Below are positions 22,601-33,600 of a stretch of DNA of 64,000 nucleotides, one piece after another (position 1 is the first letter of the stretch; each line of letters begins with the position of its first letter). Source of the DNA: Dromaius novaehollandiae (lineage: Eukaryota; Chordata; Aves; Casuariiformes; Dromaiidae). Position numbers and translations under genes: made by a program. Under the pieces are notes generated by a model, which saw only the letters and a program-made list of their open reading frames with translations, was not told where the DNA came from and did no database searches. The stretch spans positions 7,440,001-7,504,000 of the forward strand of contig NC_088117.1 of NCBI RefSeq assembly GCF_036370855.1, written 5' to 3'.

Positions 22601-25600
22601 GGCTGACTTTCACCAGCTGTAATCAGCAAAACATGCTGATTGGCAACTAAAACCGGAAAATGACAGTCAAGTTTAGCCTTCACAGTAAACACAGTGCTTT
22701 CCTCTGCTAACCAGAAGGATGCACACTAGACAAGATATGTAGTTCTTTACTTAAGTAAAGTGTACCTCAATATACCTTTCCAACATAAAAAAGAAAAAGC
22801 TTGAAGTTTGATAACAGCAAATATAACATTCCTATTTTACTTGAAACTGAGGTCAAGGTAGATTTGGAAGAAAACTGGAATTCAAACCAAAAGCAAACAA
22901 TTTACATGACACTACAAAATATATCTGAGGTATGCCAGACACACTATCAACTGCTTTAATCACACAGCAAAACAAGAACAAAACAAGAAAATACTGTTAA
23001 TGATGAATGATGTTTCTGCTCATATATGTTAGTTCCAAGATCTCAGACAATAATCTATATGTTACAGAGTACTGGAGTGATTGCAGGCCAGTGACTTCTA
23101 CCAGGTCAGTGACTGGACTTTTTGAAAAAATGCTATCAGCAGATTGAGGCCACTTTCACTTTTATTTAACTGAAATGACCGACTAGAGCATCTCAGCCTT
23201 TAGTGCCAGATACCACTTTCAAAACTATTTTTCCAATACAAAACCGTACAAGAAAATTATATATAAAAATTTGCAATTTTTTTATACCAATTTCATTAGA
23301 GATTAAGCAAGGCCAGGTGCATTAAGCACACCAGTCACACCGAGGAGGCGCGCTGCTTCCCCCAGGGACAGCCTGTAATGGAGGGGGTGGAAGAACAGCT
23401 CAGCACGCAGTGACTGAACTGCTCTGTGTTGAATCAGAGCGCTTTGAATGCAGCCCTCAAAGTATGAGCAGTCACTGTCACGCACAAAAGGAGAGCAAGA
23501 AAGTCTCCGGCTGGCGCTGTGTCATCAGCTCAAACCTATCAAGAAGTGTCACATGCAAACTCAGAGAGGGACGGCTCCAGCTCCTGAGAGGGATCAGCTA
23601 CGCGGAGCCACAAAACCAGCTCCAGGCTGAGGACCCTGTGCTTCACGTTTCTCTCCAGTGCTAGTTCATTTAAAGCCCCTCAAACAGGAGTTTCCCAGCA
23701 CACACTGCTTTCACTGCCACAGCACAGGCATATTCTCATAGGACTGACAACAGTTTATTCCAGCCAAGCTGTGGCACAATCCTCTCTTAACCCATTCAGA
23801 AGTACTGTTTTCAGATGGGTGTACTGTCACCCTAAATCACAGATGTGCAACAAGGCCCACGCCCAGCCCAAGGGCTCTGTTCCCCACCACAAAACACCAG
23901 CTTTCTCAGCAAAAGAAAGCCAACGACCACTTCAGCAAGCAGCCGGTGCAAGAGAGCCAGCCGTGTGCTACCTTTGGTCCTGCAGATTTCTATGAGGTTC
24001 ACCACATTCTCGTGTTTGAGCAGCTGGAGGATTTTAATCTCTCGCAGGGCTGTGATGGGGAACTGGAAAGCAGAAACACAGAACAAGGATTAGGAGTGCA
24101 GGAGACCAGGCCACAGCTGCCTAGAGAACAGGAGGAGAGATGTGATCACAGCAGGGGACCTGCTTGAGCAGCACCCTGACAAGTCATTTAAGGGCAAGCA
24201 GATCTTTAAAAGATAAAGCCAACACTGAGATTGTCATGATTTATTGCCTGTCACACCAGATTCTCTTCTCTGCAGAGTATTTCAGAGGGCTGATCCTGCC
24301 GGGTACAACTGCTCTCAGCACCCAGGATCCGCAGCACACCAAGTTGCTGGAGGACAGGGCTCCTCCTCTCCAGCCATCGCATTACAACCACCACCAGACA
24401 AAAAGATACCTGCCTGAATGCCGTGTCTCAGGCCACCGTTAGCGAGAGAAACTCTGCCACCAGACAGAGGTTTCTGGGTGACGCCAGAGCGCAATCAGCA
24501 CACAGACACCCCTCCTCTCCTCACTCTGCATTTCGGTAGCAGGTTGCTGCATACAGCCCCACCCAACCCGCACAGCAGCCTCCCCAGCCCGTGCTGTTTA
24601 CTCAGTCACCGTCTTCCTCTTCTGCCCCATCTCCCTGCACGCTCTCAGCACGTGCCTTTTGCGTGGTCCCCAGCACGGCCGGGACAGCCAGTGCCTTAGC
24701 CAGTTCCTCCACGAACAACAGCCAGCGTAAAGCCCCACACTGGGGGCACCTGGGTTTCGCACAGGCGTACGAACACACACGGAGGCATCGCCTCCCATGG
24801 GGGCAGCTCAGCCGCCCTGCAGCTGCCATGCTGCGCTGGGTGTCACGCAGCTTTGTGGACAAAAAGGCAATAACAGGACCTACCCTTCGGGGTAGGGCAG
24901 CCACGAGACACGGCATTATCACAATATCAGCATGAGAGCAAAAAGGCCACAGGGCTGAGATCCTGTCCACACCCTTAAGGCTTCAACATCTGGCATGTTG
25001 TAGCAGTAAATATTGTTAGAGTACAACAGGCGCGGACGCCCTACAGTGACAATGCATCTCTGCCATCCCCAAGATTAGCCTTCACCTATGAGCTCTCCAG
25101 CCCTTCCCAAACGCAGCACAGCTGTGCTCTCCGCACTTACCCCCTCCTTCTCATTTTCCATCAACACTTTCTTCAGGGCTACTTTCTTGCCTGTTTGACG
25201 ATGTTTTGCTTTAAAAACTTCCCTGTAAAAACAGAAAGAAAAGTATGAGCAGCACAGCGAGAAGAGAAGGAGCCAGGTGCTACCTACAAGGAACAAGACC
25301 AAGTAAAACACTTTATAGCTCCCCGGAGACAGCTCTGTGCTGAGCCACCATCCAACCCAGCCAGGTCCCCCTCAGGCCAAGGGCCACCAAAACTGGCTGG
25401 GATGAAGCAGAGCCCAGAGCAAGGGCACACACAGCTCCTGCATCCCCAGCAGAATGGTGGGAAAAGTGTCTCCCAGCCCCAGGCCAGTGGGAGAAACAGA
25501 TGAATGTTGAAAGGAGATTTTTTTTCAGACTCCAGGCAACAGAGATCTCAGGTAGAAAAATAAGGCCTCAGTGAGGCTGGACTCTCTCAGAAACTGCAGA

Positions 25601-26367
25601 AGGGTGCTCAAAACAGCACCACAGCAGAATGAGGGAAAAGTCTCTGCTCCTCCCTGCCCTAGGCATCTCCGAGGCCAACTCTCTTCTGCCACCAGCAGGC
25701 CAAAGCCTAGGACAGAGAGGGCGCCTGGGGTGGGAGAAGGAGCTGGAGGAAGGAGGCTCAGGGGCCACACTGCTTCCCTGCAGCACAGGGGTGACTGGGG
25801 AAAGGACCCCCAAGCTGGGGGCACTCGGAGCCCAGCTCCACCGAGAGTGAGTGGGAGAAGGCCCTGCTACCCGGGGCAACTGGGCTGCAGGGGGGAGCGC
25901 AGGCAGCAGCCCCGACCCCAGAGCGGGAGCAGGGGGCTGCACAGCCCTGCGCAAGGCCCGGGGGAGAAGGAGAAGGTCTGTTGGGGGGGGAGGGGAGATG
26001 GCGGGGGCAGGGAACAGGCCGGGAGAGCAGGGCCGGCCCCGGGTGAGGCTGGTCCCAAGCAGACGAAAGGGCCGGTACCGGCTGAGGAGGGGGAGGAAGA
26101 GGCCGGCCGGGGTGGGGGGCAACCCCGGGGGGCGTTGGGAGGGGGCGAGGGGGAGCCGGGCCCGGAGGGCCGGGGTAGGAGCCAGGCCCGGGGCGGAGGG
26201 AGGGAGCAGGCCGCGGCCGGGGCCCGCAGGCCCGGGGCCGGGCAGGGCCCGGCGGCGGAAGGCGGCGGCGCTCACCCGAAGGTGCCCTGCCCGATCTTGG
26301 CCAGCTTCTCGTACTTGGACACCTCGTCGCAGAAGGGGCACTCCACCATGTCGTACTGCTTGGCCAT
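19635..26367 (-). CDS. CDK9: Cyclin-dependent kinase 9 (P-TEFb catalytic subunit)
   Basis: With cyclin T, CDK9 forms P-TEFb, which phosphorylates the RNA polymerase II CTD, DSIF and NELF to release paused polymerase in the nucleus. Seven coding exons: 26367-26276, 25222-25141, 24062-23972, 21987-21821, 21645-21474, 21397-21249, 20000-19635 (stop TGA 19637-19635). These encode 372 residues, the same as human. The start is [20 protein letters not shown]. The glycine loop GQGTFG spans exons 1-2 and VALKK carries the ATP-site lysine. PITALRE, the family-naming helix, is in exon 3. HRD places the catalytic Asp at 149, DFG is at 167-169, and the T-loop Thr186 sits in YTNRVV. The basic stretch [11 protein letters not shown] is in the last exon and the protein ends EFDRVF. 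All numbering coincides with human, so an intact active kinase is expected. Confidence 0.98.
21988..23971 (-). other. CDK9: CDK9 intron 3
   Basis: This 2-kb intron between coding exons 3 and 4 is clearly more AT-rich than the rest of the window. It contains no open frame with domain signal. I do not recognise a transposon in it, though an old degraded copy could be missed by eye. Confidence 0.6.
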
Positions 26368-26480
26368 GCCGGCCGGCCGGCCACCCACCGTGCTCCCCGC
26401 CGCTCCGCTCCGGCTTCCGCTTCCGGCCCGGCCACGCCCCTTCCGCCCGCCGCCGCGCGGTCTCCTGGGACTTGTAGTCC
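26368..26480 (-). promoter_or_regulatory. CDK9: CDK9 promoter with ZNF143/THAP11-type and ETS motifs
   Basis: On the gene strand, 26480-26461 reads GGACTACAAGTCCCAGGAGA, close to the ACTACAnnTCCCA core of the ZNF143/THAP11 element. Plus-strand CGGCTTCCGCTTCCGG (about 26408-26423) holds two tandem ETS cores (CCGGAAGCGGAAG on the gene strand). There is no TATA box. Confidence 0.6.
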
Positions 26481-27550
26481 GCGGGGGCCGCCATGTTGCG
26501 GGGAGGCCTGGCACCCGCCGCCTTCCCTGGGGAAAGTCGCACCCAAGCAGCCCAGCCCGGCCCAGCCCACTGCGGGGCTCCTCTGTCACGACGCCCGCCT
26601 GGGGGGCGTCGCAGCCCCACAGCCACTTCGGCCCTGCCACATCTCCCCTAAGACAGTGGCCGTGGCGCTGATAAAGCCGCACGCATCAGGCTGCGCCCCA
26701 GCACCCCGGCCTGGAAGCGGTGGGATCCCCCTCGTCTGCCGGGATGCCACTTGGCTTCGGAGAAACATCGCCCTGGCTCAGCAGCCGCCACACGCTGCCC
26801 CAAGGCTCCCCCAGCCCGCGTGGCAACACGGAAGCTCCAGCAGAAAGGGGAATTGGTCGGGGCCCAGGGTTTTGCGCGTCATGATCCGCAGGGAAAGGGC
26901 GTCAAAGAGGCTAGACGCAGCCCGGCCTGTCCGGTCTTGCAGCGACCCGCGATGGCGGAAGCAGACGGGCTTTGTCCCCCGGCTGCAGGGCCGAAGGGAC
27001 GGGGCGGCCACGGGGCCATGTGCAAAAGCATACAGGGAAAACATACGATCCTGCCTCCAGGACCTGCGCCCATGGCGATGCCCTCGTTCGGGGGCAGAAC
27101 AAATTATTTGGAGTTATTTTAAACCGCTCCCGAAGGCGGGGAAGCACAACAGGAAGCATCCAGGCCGGGCGGGAGCGGAGACGGCTCCCGGCGTGCCCGG
27201 CGGCCGGAGTCCACGTGCCGCCTCCTGGGAAGAGGCGGGGAGCCGGGAAGAGGCTCCGGCGGGTCCTCGCCAGGCCCGGGGGTGGAAACACCGCACGTCC
27301 CCCACAGGTCACCCAAAGGTCCCCTGAGCTCCAGGGGCTCCCGATGGCGGTGACACTAGCCATCACCGGGGGGGCCCAGCTGAGGGCCCTCGCCCGGGGC
27401 CAGCGTCCTCGCCCGCGGCTCTTTCGGGTGGCCACTGCTGGCGCGCCGGGTGGGCACGAGCGGGGGCCGCGGGGCGCGCGGGGGCCGGGAGCAGACGACA
27501 GCGGTCGGGAGGAAGCACTGAGTGATCGAGAGAGCGAGCGAGAGGCGGAG
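26481..27550. other. Spacer between divergent CDK9 and SH2D3C
   Basis: This GC-rich interval separates the two head-to-head genes. I see no exon. Several 100-250 codon open frames follow from base composition and are not supported by any domain. Confidence 0.55.
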
Positions 27551-27642
27551 GGGACAGGAAGGGAGGAGCGGGGCAGGGAAGGGCTTGAAGTTTATAAACT
27601 TATCCCTCCCGGTCCCCGCCGGCGCTGCCGGCCGCCGCTGCC
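27551..27642 (+). promoter_or_regulatory. SH2D3C: Candidate core promoter of long SH2D3C isoform
   Basis: A TATA-like TTTATAAAC starts at 27591, followed by CTTATCCC (GATA-like), with GACAGGAAGGGAGGA (ETS-like GGAA) just upstream. The ATG at 27643 sits in GCCGCTGCCATGG, a strong Kozak context. If the TATA element is used, the 5' UTR would be only about 20 bases; other start sites are possible. Confidence 0.4.
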
Positions 27643-30600
27643 ATGGCTGAGAGCCAGAAACGAGGGGGCTTCAAGAAATTCAGTGAGTCGCCGCGGGGAG
27701 GTGCGGGCGGGTGTCGGCGCGCCCGCCTTGACGGCCCGGCAGGGATGGGGCACGCAAGCGAGTGCGTGCTCCCGTGGGTCACCATGGCGCGGGGACTTTC
27801 GGAGGCCAGGCGGGCTCCGGTTTCGTCTGGACTCGGGAGGGAGGTGAGAGGATTTCGGGATTTCCAGCCCCACGGTGGAGAGTGACCCTGGGGGCTGCTT
27901 GCTCGGCAGCTGGGGGCTGGGACTGGGACTGGTCTGCCACCGCCCAGCCCTGCACTGGGACACGGCGGGGCAAGGCTGGCTGCAGTCCGCCATCCCAACG
28001 GGGATTTTCACTGCACACATCGCACGTCTCTGGGAATATTTGCCCCCGGGTGCAGGGGTGCGGGGGCAGCGGGGGGGAGAGCGGACGAGCTGGGCTTTGG
28101 GGACCAGGGGCCGAATCCTCGCGGATTTAGCAAGGATCCTACCCGGGGCTGCACACGGGGCCGAAACGGTCTCAGAGGCAGCTGCTCGATGCCCTCCGGG
28201 AGTGAACTTTGCTCTTTCTCACAGACCTCGGGTTTTCCCCAGAGCCCTCGGAGGTGGCTCCGGCAGGCTGCAAGCCCACCAGCCCCGCATGCTCCCTTCC
28301 CAGTGCGGGGCCGGGTGCCGGAGCCGGCCCTCACTGCTGCTCCCTGCATTCCTGCGGCTCCACGTGCTGGGAGCCGCGCGGCAGCCGCGCTCTCCCGCCG
28401 CCCCGGCCTCGGACGCTGGCCGTCTCCCACGGCCCCTCCGAGCTGGGATTTTCCTTCCCGCTGGGAGGTGGGGGGAGCAATATTTTGTAATGTCGAGGCC
28501 ATAGTGTTTCTGCGGCGGAGACATGCCTGCGGGGCTGGCAGGGCCTCTCCTGCTCCCCTCTCGCCCCCATGGCGGCAGGGGCACCCGTGGGGCGATGGAG
28601 GCTGTGGCGCGGGTCCAACGGCCCAACGGGCCCCCGGGGCACCTGGGCTCCTCGCACAGCTCTGCTGCCGCTTACGGCTTCCTGTCTCAACAAATTTGGC
28701 TTTCCTGGAGGGGAAGAGGCTTTGCAGAGCCCTGCCGGCTAAACGTTGCAAAACCCCGGAGGCACCCAGAAAAGCGGGGCTTCGGGCGTGAAAGCCTGGC
28801 CTGGCAAAGCTGCAGCGGGGCACGCGGCCCGGCACCCCCGCGTGCCGCCTCCAGCCCCAGCTCCCCAGCCACCAGCGTGCCGAGGGTCCCCGGCACACAG
28901 CGGGTGGTGGGGGGACAGCGCCGACTGCAGCGTTGCAGCACGCCAGCCCGCGGGGCCGAGCCAGGGAGCGGGGCCGAGGTGTGAAATGCAAAGGCAGCCC
29001 GCTGCGGTTATAAATACATCTGTGGCTCCGCGCTCAGCTCTCGCAGGTGGCTGCCGGGAGCCGCAGGGAGGCTGCAAGGGGCTGAGCGCGCTCGGCCGAG
29101 GAAGCAGGGAGGTCGCCCGCACTGCAATGGAGCCGCGCCCGCCGGCAGCATCCGCCCCCTGTGCCTGCGGGGATGCTGCCCATCCCCGCTCTCCGCCCCG
29201 GCTGCCCCTGCAAGGCGGCGAGCCGAGTGACCCTGCATCCCCCAGGGATGGGAGAGGTCCAGGTCGTGCCACCGGGATTTCCTGGCCACGCAGGGGCTTC
29301 CCAAGCACAGGGCTCTTCCTCTGCGCCAGCAGCTGCTGCGGGGAGACGCCACCGCCAGATTTGCCGGGCCATGGGGGGACATTTGCTCCCAGGGTCCCAG
29401 CAGCGATGCCCCATGCAGCACCCCTTGTGCAGGGACGGCCCCAGATGCAGCAGTGCCGGCTCCTCTCCGCTTCCGCTGCTTCGCAGCAGGCAGAGCAGGG
29501 CCAGCCGCGGGGGGAAACCGAGGCACGGAGCAAAGCGGCGCTCGGCAGCGACTCGCCTGCAGCACTGGGAAGGGGCCGGCAGCCGCGAGGCGGAGCGCTC
29601 AACCGCGCTGCCTTCGCTTTCAGGGGGGCCTCATGCCAGCGATAACCCTGTCCCCACCTCTCCTCTCTCCGTGCCAGAGTTCTTCAAGTTCAAGGGCTTC
29701 GGGAGCCTGAGCAGCATCCCGCGGACCTTCACGCTGCGGCGCGTGTCCGTCGCCCCCAGCTGCCCCGCGAGCCCAGGGCTCCCCCCTGCCCACGGCTTCC
29801 TGCAGGAGCCCTTCGACGGCACCCAGGACGATCTCCACGCCATGCCCAAGAGCCCCACGCCCTACGCCAGGTCGTCGGACATGTACAGCCACATGGGCAC
29901 CATGCCCCGGCTGAACCTGGGCAAGGCGGGCAAGAGCCCAGGCAAGGCCAGGAGCTCCCAGAGCTGCCGGGAGAAAGGCACCGCGGGCAGCAGACCCCCC
30001 CGCGCCTCCCCGCTGCCCGTCCCCGAGTCCCCCGAGACGCCCAGCGCCCCCGGCACAGACCCGGGCCCCGCAGCCGGGAAGGTGCAGCAGGAGGAGGAGG
30101 AGGAGGAGGATGCTGGGCCCTCGGACGCAGCCACGGCCAGGTGCGACCAGGAGCTTTCAGGGACCATCCCATGTGCTGGGCCCGGAGTGGAGATCGCCAG
30201 CGGCGAGCTGACGGAAAAGGGGCACGAGCATCCCTGCGAGGACACTCCGCACAGGTGAGGCACGCTCGGCTCCTGGCCACGGTCCTGCCCGGCGCACAGC
30301 TCCCAGCGCCGCCGGCGAGCAGTGCCCCTCGCCCTGCATGGGGCTGACTTTGCTCTGCCCCCCACCGTGGCCCCCGTTGAGGCACCCAGGGCTGGAGCGG
30401 GGGGTCCCCGCAGCCCCGGCCCCCCCGGCTCGCGCTGCCTACGGGATGCACCTGGCGGCTGGGCTGGGCGGCCAAACCGTGGCCCCGGTCCGGTCAGAGG
30501 CTCCATGACAACAAGGTTTCCTGTGGGATTTCTGCTCCCGCCCGTTTCCGGCCGGGGGGAAAACATCCCGCGGACTCACTTGGCCTGGGCTTCCCGTTGT

Positions 30601-33600
30601 CCCGCTGGCGGCTCCTTGCAGCTCCGGTTTCGCTGCGGGTCTGGTAGCGACACGCACCAGTGCAGCGAGCTGCGATTTGCACCCCACTTCTCCCTCTGCC
30701 TCGTTCTCCTCTCTTGCGTTCCTCCCATCCTTCTTGCCCCAAACGGCGCTGGAGCAACCCCCAGAAACCACCCGGCTGTTCCCACTTCTCACCCCCCCAC
30801 AAAACCCCCCCAGCTCAGCCCCAGGAGGAGGCACCGCGGTGGGGAGCCCCTTCCCCAGCCAGGTGCTCCGGACCGGCGCTCACCCAAGGATTTGCAGGAC
30901 GGGGAAACTCCCCCCGGGACTGGCATCACGTGGGGGAGCAAGGTGTGAGCGTGGAAAGAGGGGCAGGACGGGGGGCTGTGGGGCTCTGCCCCCTCAGCGT
31001 GTCTCTGAGATGGGCTGGCTCGTTTGGAGGGTTTCGCCCTCAGGTTCGGTGGAAGGGTTTTAACGCCCTGCCCGTCACCCTGGCGTCTGGGCGCGAGGGG
31101 GCAAACCCGTCCCCAGCACAGCGGCACGCGTGGGGCCACACTGGGGGCCAACCTGCCTTCCTGCCCCGAACGAGGGCCCTTCATGCCAGCCCCCTCCTTG
31201 GCCTGGCCCAAGTCTCCCGCAAGCCCCTCGCCCCCGGCCGCGGCCCGGGCACCCCGATCCTGCAGCTGCGGCCGCTCCGGCGGCTCACGCTCGGGAGGCT
31301 CCGCGCGGTGCCAGGAGCAGGGGCACGCAGAGGAATTTCTCCCGGCGGTGGGAGCCGGCATTCCTCGCCGGGCGCAAAGGGAGGGCTGGAGGAGGGCCGG
31401 GCCGGGAAGGAGGAGGGTCCGCCACCGCCACCGCCTCGCGCGCCCCAAAGTCCGGCGCGCAGAGCTGGGCAGCAGCGCGCCCGCCAGAGCGTCTCCCCGT
31501 CCGGAGCAGAGGCGTCCGCGGCGCTCGGCAGGGCAGATGACAGAGGTGGGCAGGCGGTTTTGCCCCCTGGGCCGCGGCAGGTAAGGCGGCCGGCTGAGGG
31601 GCCCCCGCGCACGGCGGCGGCGCCGGGGGGCTGCACCGGGGCGGAGGGGCCGCAGGCTTCGCTCGGGGCGCGCACAAAAGCCGAGGGCAGCGGGCAGAGC
31701 TGCGGGGAGGCCGGCACGCTGCTGGCACCGCCGCTCGGCCGCGGGGCCCCCGGCGAGGATCCGCTCATGGAAAGAACGAGCGGCTGCGGCTGCCGAAACC
31801 GCAGGCAGCCGGGACCCGGCGCCAGCAGCCCCGCGGGCTGTGGGAGGGGGACGAGCGCAGAGCCCGGTGGCTCCGCTGGGGCAGGGAGCCCCTGAAAGCC
31901 AAGGTCCGGGTGCCCCTTTGCCTTGCCCCGGTGGGGGACCCGGCCAAGCCCCTTGCTGGGGAAACTGAGGCACAAGCGTGCACGGGGCAGGGCTCAGGCC
32001 GGGGGGGCGACAGAGCCGCTCACGGGGCGGCCCGCGAGCAGGACAGCGAGCGGACGTGACTCGACTTCCCTCCGGGAGCACGGGAAATCCTGCTGCCCGG
32101 GGGGAAACCGAGGCACCGCGGCCCCGGCTTGGCTCCAGAATGCGACGGGCAGTGGAGCTGGATGCTGGCGGCTGAGCTGGGGCTCTGACCCACTCCGGCA
32201 CCCCAAGACCGGCCCCCCGAGCCAGCGGGGGCCCCACGATGCCCCTCCGAGCTCACGGGCTGCTGGCGTAGCCCCGAGCCCCAGTGCCGTGCCAGCAGCA
32301 CAGGTCCCCGGCGGCTCTCCGGCTTGCTGGACTCCAAAAGCAGCCCTGGAATTTCTCCCAGGCGCTCGGCTGCCCCCAAAAATGCCGTTTCCTCCAGGAA
32401 TGCGCCGAGCCGGGGGCCGGGTGCCCCTGCCCTCGCGCCGCAGCTGCTGCCCCTCGCCGGCAAGGGCCGGCTCCCCGGCAGGGCCTCTCCGCCCCGGCGC
32501 CGCGCAGGGCGCTCAGCGCCGTTTCCCAGCTGCTCCCATGCTCCCGATTTCCTGCCTGGAGGCCCCCCGTCCTCCGGCCCTTTTTTCTCACGGGTTTCCC
32601 GTGTGAAAGGCAGACAGGCTGGAGAGGCAGCGCCGGGGCCGAGCACGCTGCGGCGGGGAGGCGGCGGGCCGCCTGCGCCCCCCCCGGCAAAACCCTCCTG
32701 CATCTTTTCCACCCTAACTGAGCGCTTTCCAACCCCGCTTTTCCCCTTCCGAGCGGGATGGCGGGGGAAACCCGCACCGCAGTGTGGGCTCAGGGAGGGA
32801 GAGCAGGATTTGCGGATGCCCTGGGCGCCACGGCTCCGCCAGGGCTGGCAGCACCCATTGGCACGGCGCGGGCACCCGCCGCAGTGCCCCGGGGATGCTC
32901 AGCGGGGTCACATCCAGCAGCTGTCACCGTGGCAGTCCCGACCCCCCTCGGGCCGGGGATTTACGACGCCAACCACAGCCCCGACAGAGCCTGCGGAGGA
33001 GCAGTCTGGCTCCCTGGAGATCCCGCTGCCCTGGTGAGGCTTGGCCCCGTGCTCCTGCCGGCCCCACCGAGCCCAGAGTCTCCCCACTCTGGGCCTGATC
33101 CAGCCAGAGCATCTCCACAGGGCCAGCCCAGACCGTGCTCCTGCACGCGGGGCGCCCCAGCTGGGTTTGCGCGCGGGGCTCCCGGTGTCTCCCAGTACAA
33201 CACGGGCGTCCGGTGGCAGTGCGGCTGCACCGGTGGCTCTGAGCGCTAGGTGGAGCGAGGCGGCTCTTGGCAGGGACGGGACGTCCCGGAGCCGTGACGC
33301 CGGCTGGATTGGGTTATTCCTTAGCCGCAGCTGCCTGCTCTCACACTGGCGTCCTGCCATCAACAGGCCGTTGCGGCGGCCCCGTGCTGGGGTAGGGGAC
33401 AGGACGCTGGTTAAAGTCTGGACTTTTGTATTTCATTCTTAAAGTTGAGACCTCAGGGGGAAAACACTGGCTTGTTTGCACATCCCGGCTCAGAGTGTCA
33501 TTGCCTCTCTCCCCTTGAATTCTGTTTTTCCCTTTGGACCCATCCGTACTGAGACATACCTGGAGCCACAAAGGGTTAAAAAGCGGTAGCAGCATTGCTA

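Noticed and set aside
26368-27642. Possible miRNA genes near the CDK9 promoter, as annotated in human
   Set aside because: No convincing hairpin could be recognised by eye and the human loci are not known to be conserved in birds.
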